Positions 1 through 8,801 of a stretch of DNA of 24,210 nt are shown piece after piece. Both the position numbers and the translations under genes were made by a program. The notes under the pieces were generated by a model. It did no database searches. It was not told the DNA's origin and saw only the letters and a program-made list of their open reading frames with translations. The DNA comes from Pelargonium nanum (lineage: Eukaryota > Streptophyta > Magnoliopsida > Geraniales > Geraniaceae), in assembly GCA_036897485.1 (NCBI GenBank), contig JAYMTF010001327.1, positions 1 through 24,210 on the forward strand, read 5' to 3'. The stretch's first letter is position 1. Every line of letters begins with the position of its first letter.

Positions 1-1740
1 TCAGGGTTCACTTCAAACTTAAAGAGGTGAGGCAGGTTCTGTGTAATTGGAATTGGACGGTCTTTGGTGATGTCAACGTTTGGATTGCAAAAGCAAAAGA
101 CATGCATGATAACTAAGGCAGAATTTGATTTGTTGAGCAGTTGGATTATGCTTTGAAAATTGAAGAAGAGATGCTGCAGGAACAGTCTCAAATTAAATGG
201 CTAAGGGCGGGTGACTGTAATTCGGCATTTTTTCATGCTTCTATTGCTAGCAAGTGAAACAGACATCTATGCGAATCAAGGAAGGAGACCATTGGGTCTC
301 GAATCCGACTTTAGTGGGTGATGGGCCTACTATATATATTAGATGACCTTTTTCTGCAATTGAAGTGCGCAAAGCAGTTGGTGCTCTCGCTAGTGATAGT
401 GCTCCAGGTATGGATGATTTACGGATCTTTTTTTCACGTTATGCTGGGATATTGTTGGCAACGACGTTGTTGAGGCTGTTCATGCATTCTTCTCGTGTTC
501 GCATCTTTCAAAGGCTTATACGTCCACCCTTATGGCTTTGATTCCGAAAGTGGAGGAACCGAGTTCTTTCTCGGAGTTTCGACCAATAAATTTATGTAAT
601 TTCGTGTATAAAATCATGGCCAAGGTTATCAATGGCATGCTAGCGGAGTTGTTCCCACTTATTGTATCGGAAAACCAATTTAGATTCGTTTGAGGCAGGA
701 AAATCCAGGAAAGCATCGCTTTGTGTTCGGAAATATTTTTTCATCAAATTAATGATCCAGACAGAGGTGGTAATATAGTTCTGAAATTGGACATGCTCAA
801 AGTGTATGATCGCCTACAGTGGAGTTTTCTCTTTAAAACATTATTGGCTTTTGGGTTCGATGACCGGTTTATTAACCTTATTTCTAGGTGTATCAATAAC
901 TATTGGTGTTCAATCAATGTAAATGGTCAAGCTCATGGTTTCTTCCACGCGTCAAGAGGGGCCAGGCAGGGGGAACCCTCCCTCGCCAGCTTTGTTTATT
1001 TTGGCGCAGGATGTATTAAGCCGAAACATTGAGGACAAAATTAATACTGGTGATATCATTCCGTTTCACTGTAGGAGCATGCATTCCATATTTCTCATCT
1101 CATGTTTGTAGACGAACCAAAACATGTTGGGTCAAGCGGTTGATGTGCTTTGGATTACCTATGAAGTCTTAGGTTCGAGCCTCCTTGCCGACGATATGGG
1201 GTCGGATTTATGGGTTAAGGGACAACTAACAACTAACTCGGGTGACGCCCCCACTAGGGAGTGAGAAACACTGGCCTTTGTAGGTCTGCTGTCCCGTCGC
1301 TTATAAAAAAAAATGTTTGTCAACGACGCAACGCTATGAGATGTCTTCGGGTCAGTTTATGAATGCTGCAAAATGTAAATTTTGCATGCTCCGCGCTGGT
1401 TTTGGATCAATAGTGAGCTGACAGGCCGGGTTGGTGTGTGTTTTAAGAGCTGATGGTGGCTTTTCTGTTAAAGATTTTTGGAAACACTCGAGGACGGCTG
1501 GAACTCCTTTTCGATGAACCCATGTGTACGTATTCTTGTGGAGACTTGTTCATGGTGTTCTTCCAGTGGATTCAACGGTGACCAGTGTTGGAATTCCTTT
1601 GCCATCCAAATGCTCATGATGTACAACTAGTTCCATTGAGACATTAAATCACCTCTTTGTAATTAGTGAGATAGTGGTGCATTTTTGGGATCATGTGAGT
1701 AGCTTTGTCAGTCTCTTTGGGATGGTTGTTGGGTCACTGC
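1..1740 (+). mobile_element. Degenerate plant LINE (L1-like non-LTR retrotransposon), reverse transcriptase plus zf-RVT region, broken
   Basis: This is a non-LTR retrotransposon pol remnant on the plus strand, entering from the left edge, so the endonuclease part lies outside. Translating in shifting frames gives, in order: the pre-RT linker (WNWTVFGDVN near 45-80; IKWLRAGDCNSAFFHASIAS near 195-250), the APGMDD block near 400, the IPKVEEPSSFSEFRPINLC block at about 541-597, the palm region (VLKLDMLKVYDRLQWSF near 778-830), the ARQG motif near 960, an FVDD-type catalytic motif near 1105 and 1316, and a zf-RVT-like tail (GGFSVKDFWKHSR, FLWRLVHGVLPVDS) from about 1450 to 1710. Frameshifts and stops break it (for example TGA at 691-693), and a SINE interrupts it at 1116-1312. 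It cannot be functional. The right end is approximate because no poly(A) tail or target duplication was found. Family assignment rests on conserved RT blocks that I recognise. Confidence 0.9.
1116..1312 (+). mobile_element. tRNA-derived SINE inserted in the LINE reverse transcriptase
   Basis: This is a short insertion of about 197 bp bearing RNA polymerase III promoter hallmarks. An A-box-like GTCAAGCGGTTG lies near 1131-1142 and a good B box, GGTTCGAGCCT, at 1172-1182. The unit ends in an A-run (about 1304-1313). It is flanked by 14-nt target-site duplications at 1102-1115 and 1313-1326 that match at 12 of 14 positions. The host LINE coding sense stops at the left duplication and resumes at the right one, which fixes the insertion limits. 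The family is not identified. It shows no clear likeness to the second SINE at 17019-17210. Confidence 0.8.
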
Positions 1741-2170
1741 GGTGTCAGGATTTCTTCGCATGCATGGTTGCAAGTCACAAACATAGCGAACAACGTAGCG
1801 TAGAGTTATTATCTAATCACCATTGCGGGTCTATGAAAAAATTAACTTAAAAGGATGAATTTGCAACAAGGTAGCTCTAAATTCAAGAATGAATCAACAT
1901 ATAAATATTTTGAAGTTTCTGCTCCAACAAATATGGGTTGTGCTTCATATTCAGAACAAGAAGAGCTAGACCTGGGTTACACTTACATAATCAAGCCAAG
2001 AAGAAACTGGTGCAGTTCATTTACTTAGTCGTCGCCGGCATGTCCAACTTTGGCATCACTTCCATGGCTGTCTTCATGGCTGTTTACTACAGATTTTGAA
2101 TACAAGGATGAAAGTATGTTATGCCACAACTATGTAAACAATGAATGCAAACACCAACCTGAGTCATAAT
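1741..2170. other. Intervening sequence without recognised gene
   Basis: This 430-bp stretch lies between the LINE tail and the rearranged LTR element. It has no ORF of note and no terminal repeats or RNA gene that I could recognise. It may include the untranslated 3' end of the LINE, but no poly(A) tail marks it. Confidence 0.4.
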
Positions 2171-2244
2171 CACCAGAATGCACAATGCACCTAAATACCT
2201 CAGTGACTATATTGTTTAGAAATTCGAGAGAGAAGTTTGTTTAT
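2171..2244 (+). repeat. Inverted repeat arm matching 3771-3845
   Basis: The plus strand here matches the reverse complement of 3771-3845 with few mismatches and small indels. Shared blocks include ATGCACAATGCACC and TTAGAAATT followed by a GAGAG run and AAGTTTGTT. It lies at the left edge of the gypsy element and is in the opposite orientation to the direct repeat beside it. Confidence 0.75.
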
Positions 2245-2262
2245 GTACACCATTTCCTACTC

Positions 2263-2396
2263 TCACTAGTGCAATGCTGTCGTTTTGCTCATTTCCTTTT
2301 AATGAGCCCGAAACACTGTCGTTTGCTTCACCAGTTTCTCTCTCCCTTGTCCTTCGAATCCCAACGGTTATTTCTTCATCCTCAGTCATTCCAACA
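2263..2396 (-). repeat. LTR-like direct repeat, left copy (3' side of the element)
   Basis: This is one of two direct repeats flanking the gypsy fragment; the partner is 3968-4099. The pair align over about 130 bp at visibly high identity, sharing the block TTTCCTTTTAATGAGCCCGA. In element orientation the repeat begins TGTTGGAATGA, directly after the pol reading frame and a purine-rich AAATGAGAAGGG that could be the polypurine tract. That is the layout expected for the start of a 3' LTR. Confidence 0.65.
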
Positions 2397-2399
2397 CCC

Positions 2400-3650
2400 T
2401 TCTCATTTAGAACCACCTTGTCCTCAAGGTGCAATATTGGAAATCTCTGTAAAGCTTCAGCTAAATCCATCCAAGAAGATGTCATCATTGTCATGTCCTC
2501 CCAGACTTTTCTCCTGGATTGTATATATAGCAGCAGGCCTTGGTTTAGGATAATCTTTAAGCAATGGTAAAGGGAACTCCTTTAAACTTTCTGAGAAGAG
2601 ACACATGGAATACATGGTGTATTTTAGCATTGTCAGGTAACTTGAGCTTGTAAGAAACCTCCCCAACTGAAGCCTCAACTTGATCAAGTGGCCCAAAAAA
2701 TCTCATTCCCAACTTCTGATTCTTTCTCAAAGTCAATGAGTTCTACCTACAAGGTTTCAATTTGACCAAAACCCAGTCTCCAACCTAAAATTGAACCTCT
2801 CTTCTCTCCTAATCCTTGCAAAACTTCATTCTCTGTTGAGCTCTATTCAAATTAAGCTTCCGTGTTTCCAGAATTTCATTTCTTTCCAATAGCATTAAGA
2901 TCACTGCCAGTGGCTGAGCTTGGAATATAGTCTCCAACAGTTGGTGGTTATCTGCCATAAAGAGCTTCTAATAGTGTCATCCCAACAGTTGTTTGAAAAA
3001 TTGCGTTGTACCATAACTTATCCCAAGGCAAATAATTAGCCCATTTAGTAGGGCAATCAGTCACAAAAAATCTCAAGTACATTTCCAGAGTCTTGTTAAT
3101 TGATTCTGACTGACCATCTTTCTGAGGATGGTATGCAAAGCTCATTGCCAACACTGTGCCCCGTAGTTAAAACAATTCTTGCAAAAACTTGTGAATAAAA
3201 ACCATGTCTCGGTCAGAAACAATTGATGTAGGCAACCCATGCAACTTAACAATGTCTTGAATAAACTTCTGTGCTACTGAGAGGCTGATATAATTTTATT
3301 TCAATGGAGAGAAATGAGCATATTTTGTAAGTCTATCAATTATCACCATGATCACAGAGTTTTCATTTGAAGTTGGTAACCCAGTAATAAAGTCCATATA
3401 TAGCAATGTCAGACCATACCTTAGAAGATATCAACAGTGGCTGCAGTAAACCACCAGGGTGTTGAGTGTTTGATTTAGCTTGCTGGCAGATGGAGCAAGT
3501 AGAAACATGGTCTTCCACATCTTTAAACATTCCCTCCCAATGAAAATTATCAGATAACCTTTTATGGTGTTCTCTTGTTCCAGCATGTCCTCCCACAGGT
3601 GAGTTATGAAATTCAAACAATAAGTGTTTTCTTCAGCATTGAAAATGATA
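2400..3650 (-). pseudogene. Ty3/gypsy pol fragment: integrase zinc-binding domain, catalytic core and C-terminus
   Basis: This is the 3' part of a retrotransposon polyprotein, broken by stops and frameshifts. In order on the minus strand: the zinc-binding HHCC region (SPVGGHAGTREHHKRL then CSICQQAK, about 3363-3620), the core with IDRLTKYAHF (about 3320-3350), SDRD (about 3205-3215) and YHPQKDGQSESINK (about 3094-3135), then a linker and GPLDQVEASVGEVSYKLKLP (about 2632-2690) of the integrase C-terminal domain. HVSLLRKFKGVPLPLLKDY follows (about 2548-2604). A chromodomain-tail-like FPILHLEDKVVLNEKG comes last (about 2400-2447). Positions equivalent to the D, D and E catalytic residues are present, but stop codons interrupt the core (for example after SPLK and after QELF). 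The order and motifs are typical of plant Ty3/gypsy; the clade is not assigned. Confidence 0.85.
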
Positions 3651-3770
3651 AGCGTTAGCTCTAACGAGCTTTCATGGCGATTCAATTAACTACAAGTATT
3701 GTTGCTAACCACAATTAGGGAAAACAATACAGGAATGAAGAACTGAGGGAGAGAACAAATTCCAGACAAT

Positions 3771-3845
3771 CAACAACAAACTTTTCTCTCTAATTTCTAA
3801 GCTTTACAGTCACAAAGGTTTTTGGGTGCATTGTGCATCCTGGTG
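3771..3845 (-). repeat. Inverted repeat arm matching 2171-2244
   Basis: This is the right-hand arm of the inverted pair, inside the putative 5' LTR of the gypsy remnant. The arms lie about 1.5 kb apart with the integrase fragment between them. Confidence 0.75.
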
Positions 3846-3967
3846 CTACGTCGTACAGTAGCACCTGACTCCTCACGCTGTGTGCTGTTGGGCAGCCATG
3901 GCTGACTTCCTTTCCAAGTCACCAACGGTCTTAGCTTCGCTTGCCTCGACGACACCGTTTGCTCCTT

Positions 3968-4099
3968 TCACTAGTGCAACGCTGTCGTTTCGCTCCTTTC
4001 CTTTTAATGAGCCCGAAAGATGCCGTTTGCTTTACCAGCTTCTCTCTCACTTATCCTTTGAACCCCAACGACTATTTCTTCATCCTCAATCATTCCACA
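3968..4099 (-). repeat. LTR-like direct repeat, right copy (5' side of the element)
   Basis: This is the partner of 2263-2396. In element orientation it begins TGTGGAATGATTGAGG at 4099 and continues downstream into sequence (3967 to about 3700) that the left copy lacks in direct orientation. Part of that sequence (3771-3845) matches 2171-2244 inverted. The full LTR on this side may be about 400 bp. Confidence 0.6.
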
Positions 4100-6735
4100 T
4101 AATGTCTTATCCTTCGAACTCCAAATATTGTTTATTTCCTCAGACTATGGATTCATGCTATAAACATTGTGTCAGTGTTACCTACGTGGGAAATGTTGCG
4201 GTTTGTTTGAGTGTTTTAGACGATCAACTTTATACTCGAGAAGTTATTCCTTCAGACAAATGCAGATAAAGTTTGTACTTACGTTGCTACTAAATGCTCT
4301 GTTTGATTGATAGTTTCTTCGTCTCTCCCGAAACGACTAATTTCAAACTCCTGTTTTTTTGTAGAGCAAACAAAAATGTCTTCTTGAGTACTCCACAATA
4401 TAGAGGACATCTAGGGTTATTTGAAGGAACTAATGTGTCTTGCTTGTTGTAATTCATGTTGTTATGCAATGAATGATACTGTGCTCTGTCTTTGAAACTT
4501 GCAATGTTATAGATAGGGGTAATGTCCAAATCTGGCCAAATGAGCATGGCTCGCAAGTCATCATTGACTTGCTAGATAATACTAGGCCCATGCCAATAAG
4601 TAGTGGCTTGATAAACATGAAGGCCTTCCGGCGCAACCAAATCTCAGCCCGTGACACCAACTATTATCGGAGCAATTGGCTTAATGTGTTTGCTCCTTCA
4701 AAGGTCTCAGATTCAAGACTCGGTTGGTAGTACGCTTGCTTATAAACTAATAATGAAAATCTCAGCTTGTAACCCTGTGACCAAGTCTCGAATGGGGATT
4801 AGTCTGGGTATGACCAAATAGCTTAAAGGTGTTTATCGCGAAAGTGCGAGCCTATTCAGGAAACTCATGGTTTAAAAGAAAAATTCTCAGCCTGTGGCCC
4901 ATTTTCTATCTAAAGCTTGCAAAATGGGTTGCGGCCCACTTATCGTCATTGGTCCATGCCATCAAGAATTAGCTTGCTAAACGTGCATGCAATTATTGGC
5001 CCTCTCGGCAGCATGTTTTGTCAGATCTACTTACAACTTTGTATCATTAAGGTGACTATTTAAAGACAGTTTCTTCTTCGAGTGTCTAACATTCAATAGA
5101 AATTGTTAAACAACTTATGAATCCAAAGCTGTTTTTAAGGATTTATCATTTTACGCAATGATTATTTTATCGGTTGTGTTCCTTGTGATAAAAGTGCCCC
5201 TCCTAGGTTGAAGGGAAGCATGATGAGCTTCTTTGTGATAACTTCATGATCGTTTTAGGCGGAATTCCAAATTCATAAGACGGTAGCAAAGATTGAGAAT
5301 GTTTCGATGGATATGTAGTAATATTAGGAATTATAAGATTAAAAATGAAGCTTTTTTATCATGAGTTTGGTAACTTTAATTTAAGATCAAATGCGAGAAA
5401 ACTATCTAAGTTGATATGGCCAGGTGGTGTACAAGGAGGTTAGTGAATCCACGAGATAAGTGAGAATTCAGTTGGGAGAAACTAAGGTAACATTCGACAA
5501 CAAAAAAAGTTTACATCTCGGAATGTTTACTTTCTTTAGAAAATGTTTGACACAGAAGAAATGAAATGAAAAATTCAGTATGAATACCGAGTTATGGATA
5601 AGGGTATGACAACCAAAAGAAAAAAAGATGACATGTAAATTAATGGAGAAAATACCAAATCTGGCCTTAAAGGCCCATTCCCTGTCTCCTCCTTTCCCCT
5701 CTTTTTTTGTTCAAACCTCGAATTTGGCTCAAGTATCTATTAGTGGACGTGTAAAATGCTGAAAGCCACATACAACTCAAAATCGAGATAAGGGATTTTG
5801 CAAGAAATCTCAACGAGAAGGAGTTGATCAAAATGTTGAGAGTAGTCTTCGAGGGCGATTCCTATCTAGAAACAAATCCATTTTGCGAAAAGTAAATGCG
5901 ATCTGCATACATCACATTGAGCAAACCTTTAATCAAGAACAATTCTGTATTTATTAAAGAAGGCCTAGTGGAAAATATGCAGCAAACTGCTTGGAAGCTA
6001 ATTAACCTGAATATAAATCAAATTCAAGGATCCATATATGTTGTAAGTTTTGGGAATTATTTACTTTTACTTTACACAAATACAACATGCAAGCAAGAAC
6101 ACCAAGAGGAGAATGAGACCAAGCTACAATATGGAAAGGCTTAAAAAGTTTGGATCTGCAAAATTAACTCCAATTTTTTCAGAAGCTTAACATGCAGACC
6201 GGAATAATAAAAAGTACAAAAGTGTTTGAGTAGTAGTAACTGAATAAACATGAACTAAACAAAGATTAACAATGATATCTATCCATATTGTTTGGGTATC
6301 TACCAACAGAATCAGAACTCAGAACAATAAAACAATGAACATGAAGACATATAAACTGCCTTCAAGATACCACAAAAAACAAAAATTTGGGAATACAACA
6401 GAGAAAGAAAACTGATGTTGAAGTTGAACAAATGAGCTTGTTCTAACATTCAACAACATTCATCTAGGATTTTCTTTTTAACTCATACTACATTACAAGA
6501 TAGATGAATAGGAGATTAATTCAAGACTTCAAGTTCATCGGACGAACAATGATAATATGTTTAAAGCAAGAATGTCAAATCCGGATTTCAACTACTCAAA
6601 TATCAAATCACAAAATGCAAGAAATATAATTTGAATACATAAAATTACCTTAGTCACGAACACTGTGACATATTTCTGCATTGCTGCAAAGATTGCTCTA
6701 TTACATGTCACATTTTGCCACACTTCCAGCGCTAC
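4100..6735. other. Intergenic stretch with no supported gene
   Basis: About 2.6 kb lie between the gypsy remnant and the PPR gene. The few short ORFs (for example 82 codons at 5896-6144 on the plus strand) show no protein-family signature and have the AT-rich composition of non-coding DNA. A stretch near 4630-4760 has a weak SINE flavour (a degenerate B-box-like GATTCAAGACT near 4711), but no tail or target duplication could be placed. The part nearest 6735 should contain the 3' untranslated region of the PPR gene. Confidence 0.5.
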
Positions 6736-8565
6736 TTAGATAAGATACTTTGACCCTTCTTTAACCAACAATTCCAAGTACATCTTTGTAGTAGATGTAT
6801 GCACAGAGACACCTTTGTCAACCAAAGTTTTAAGGAGTTGCACTCCCTTTGCTGTTTCGTCATTTCTAAAGAATCCTTGTGTCATTGTGCTGTAAGTGCA
6901 ATCATTGGCTGAGCATCCCTTCTCCTCCATCCCGCTGAACAAGTCTTCAGCTTCACTTAATAACCCTTTGCTACAAAGACCTCTGAGAAATACATTATGT
7001 GTCCGCACATTAGGCTGAACTCCTTTTGCAGGGAGACAAGAAAAAAGCTTCCTTGCGATGTCAACTTTCCCAGCTTTACATAAACCATCAATTATTACAG
7101 TAAATGTGATTGTATTCGGTTTTAATCCGTGATTTCCCATGTCAAGGAGCAATGCTATGGCCTCTTGGAGCTGCTTGGTTTTACACAAGTAGTCCAGCAC
7201 AACAGTATAAGTAACAAGATTTGGACGTATTTGTCGAGCTTGCATTTCATGAAGAAGTTGTTGAGCAAGTAGTGGTTTCCCAGCCTTGAAGAAGCCGCTT
7301 ATTAGAGTGTTATAAGTAACAATGTCAGGAAGCAACCCTCTACGAGTCATTTCTTGAAAGAGACTCGCAGCCTCGTCCATTCTTTTACTCTTGCAATACC
7401 CATTGATCAAGATATTGTAACTAATGACATCCGGTAAACATCCATGGTCAACCATCACGTGCAATGTTTGTGATGCCTTGTCCATGTCACCTCGCAGACA
7501 GTAGCTGTCCATGAGTGCGCTGTAGGTAACAATGTCAGGCATTACGCCACTTTCAGCCATCATCTCAACAACATCTTGTGCCTCACTGGTCATACCTTCT
7601 TTACCCAAAGCATCTACCCATATATTGTAAGTTTGAACATCAGGAGAGATGTTTTGAGCTTTCATGTCATTGAACAAAGAGGTAACATGGTCCCATTGGC
7701 ATAAATGGGAAGCTCCCTGGATCAAGCAATTGTAAGTAACAACATCCGGATGAATTCCCCTACCAACCATTTCTGAGAAGAGGTCCATTGCCTGAGTGAG
7801 CTGCTTGTCTTTGCAAAGACTATCAATGATAGTGCTATAAGTAACTATATCAGACTTACAAGTGGAGTTATTAGACTGCTGCTCCATTTTTCTTAGAACC
7901 TCAATGGCAGTGTGAGTGTTTCCTATGTTGCATAAGCCATTAATGATGGTGTTATAAGTAATGACATTAGGTTGAAAGCCAGGCATCTTGCGAAAAAGGA
8001 GAAGGGAAAGGGAAATGTGACCATGATTACACAAGCCATTGATTAAAGTGTTAAGGGCAGTAGTATCAGGTTGTAGCCCCAATTTGAAGAACTTGCCCAG
8101 AACAGAGATCCCAAAACCCAAACGGTTGAGACGGCAGAAGGAATGTATCAAAATGGAGAGAGTAACGAGATTGGGAGCAATTCCCGGGGACAAATCCATA
8201 GTGCGGGAAAGAGAAACAACGTGGGAGTGACATCCCAATTTGGTAAGAGAGGTCAAGAGTTTACCGTAAGAGACAATGAAGTTGGGAAAAGGAGGTGTAC
8301 GGAGCAAGAGATTGAAGAGAGAAAGGGCTCGATTGAGATGAGTGGCGGTGAAATCGGGGCTAAGATGATGGCGATGAAGTTTGGTGTGGGCAGAGACAGA
8401 TCTGAAAAGGTGATTGACACGATCGACTACTTGATGATGAGATTGAGATCTACTTGTTGAAGAAGAAGAGGAAGACGAATGTGGATGAATTGGAGATCGG
8501 AAAGCATAAGAATTGGATCTGGAAATGAGCAGCAAAAGATGGGAAGAAGAAGCCGTAGGTCTCAT
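6736..8565 (-). CDS. P-class pentatricopeptide repeat protein, 14 repeats, predicted organelle-targeted
   Basis: This is a single uninterrupted 609-codon frame, typical of intronless plant PPR genes. Residues 1-47 have no Asp or Glu and are rich in Ser, His and Arg, as expected of a mitochondrial or plastid presequence. From about residue 95 to 590 there are 14 tandem repeats, nearly all 35 residues, with the P-class pattern VVTYNTLI...G.CK.G...A..LF.EM...G..PD (for example PDVVTYNCLIQG, PDIVTYNTLISG). The C-terminus ends soon after a partial repeat, with no E, DYW or SMR domain, so RNA editing activity is not suggested. P-class proteins bind single-stranded organellar RNA and influence its stability, processing or translation. 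The close spacing and TYNTLINGLC-type helices resemble the restorer-of-fertility-like subgroup, but that is not proven. It is divergent from the fucosyltransferase gene. The start is the first in-frame ATG and precedes the presequence naturally. Confidence 0.95.
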   Translation of the reverse strand: MRPTASSSHLLLLISRSNSYAFRSPIHPHSSSSSSSTSRSQSHHQVVDRVNHLFRSVSAHTKLHRHHLSPDFTATHLNRALSLFNLLLRTPPFPNFIVSYGKLLTSLTKLGCHSHVVSLSRTMDLSPGIAPNLVTLSILIHSFCRLNRLGFGISVLGKFFKLGLQPDTTALNTLINGLCNHGHISLSLLLFRKMPGFQPNVITYNTIINGLCNIGNTHTAIEVLRKMEQQSNNSTCKSDIVTYSTIIDSLCKDKQLTQAMDLFSEMVGRGIHPDVVTYNCLIQGASHLCQWDHVTSLFNDMKAQNISPDVQTYNIWVDALGKEGMTSEAQDVVEMMAESGVMPDIVTYSALMDSYCLRGDMDKASQTLHVMVDHGCLPDVISYNILINGYCKSKRMDEAASLFQEMTRRGLLPDIVTYNTLISGFFKAGKPLLAQQLLHEMQARQIRPNLVTYTVVLDYLCKTKQLQEAIALLLDMGNHGLKPNTITFTVIIDGLCKAGKVDIARKLFSCLPAKGVQPNVRTHNVFLRGLCSKGLLSEAEDLFSGMEEKGCSANDCTYSTMTQGFFRNDETAKGVQLLKTLVDKGVSVHTSTTKMYLELLVKEGSKYLI

Positions 8566-8777
8566 TATTATCTTTCTTTGGTTCTAAAATCAGAAACACG
8601 AATCGAGAATCAACAAGTCTGTTGGAGTCCAAATGAAAAGCAAGCTATGAATCGGCTAAGACGTCGTCGTATAGCATGATGTAATTCAATGTAGGCCTCG
8701 TGTCTGTGGGTTAGATCAAACACACAAAGAGTTATTGTGACTTGTGAGTATGTGGAGCCTATAGCACGCGGAATAAA

Positions 8778-8801
8778 TCGGGTCGGGTCGGGTCGGGTCG
8801 G
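8778..8801 (+). repeat. TCGGG pentanucleotide microsatellite / G-quadruplex motif
   Basis: There are nearly five copies of the unit TCGGG, giving four GGG tracts (8780-8782, 8785-8787, 8790-8792, 8795-8797) separated by 2-nt loops, plus a final GG. This satisfies the usual short-loop G-quadruplex pattern on the plus strand. It lies about 215 bp upstream of the PPR start codon. The adjoining GGCAATT echoes the GGGTC/GGCAA-rich transposon debris seen elsewhere in plants, so it may be a fossil element end. Confidence 0.75.

Larger units (their letters stand above)
2171..4099 (-). mobile_element. Internally deleted Ty3/gypsy LTR retrotransposon, rearranged
   Basis: This is a minus-strand Ty3/gypsy remnant. 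In element orientation the parts are: an LTR-like terminal segment (4099 down to about 3700), integrase (about 3650-2940), pol C-terminus (about 2940-2400), then a second LTR-like segment (2396 down to 2171). Gag, protease, reverse transcriptase and RNase H are absent, so the 5' LTR side passes almost directly into integrase. The two terminal segments share a direct repeat (2263-2396 and 3968-4099), each beginning TGT/TGTTGG in element orientation, as LTRs do. A further part of the terminus (2171-2244) matches 3771-3845 only as a reverse complement, so one end was inverted or assembled from two copies. No clear primer-binding site or target duplication was found. LTR borders are inferred from the repeats. 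Confidence 0.75.

Noticed and set aside
1131..1195. A functional tRNA gene
   Set aside because: Pol III boxes are present, but there is no cloverleaf with paired acceptor stem; the A-tail and target duplications show it is a SINE.
2185..2570. Plus-strand frames of 98 and 122 codons
   Set aside because: They lie antisense to the gypsy pol C-terminus and LTR-like repeat, and encode no recognisable domain.
3880..4269. 129-codon plus-strand frame
   Set aside because: It runs through the right LTR-like repeat in antisense and has no protein-family signature.
4630..4760. Possible third SINE with a degenerate B box
   Set aside because: Only one weak promoter-like word; no tail, no target duplication and no clear A box at the right distance.
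5896..6144. 82-codon plus-strand frame
   Set aside because: AT-rich, no recognised domain and no plausible splice partners; most likely chance.
8039..8460. Plus-strand open frames opposite the 5' part of the PPR gene
   Set aside because: They are antisense shadows of a strongly supported repeat protein and show no family motif of their own.
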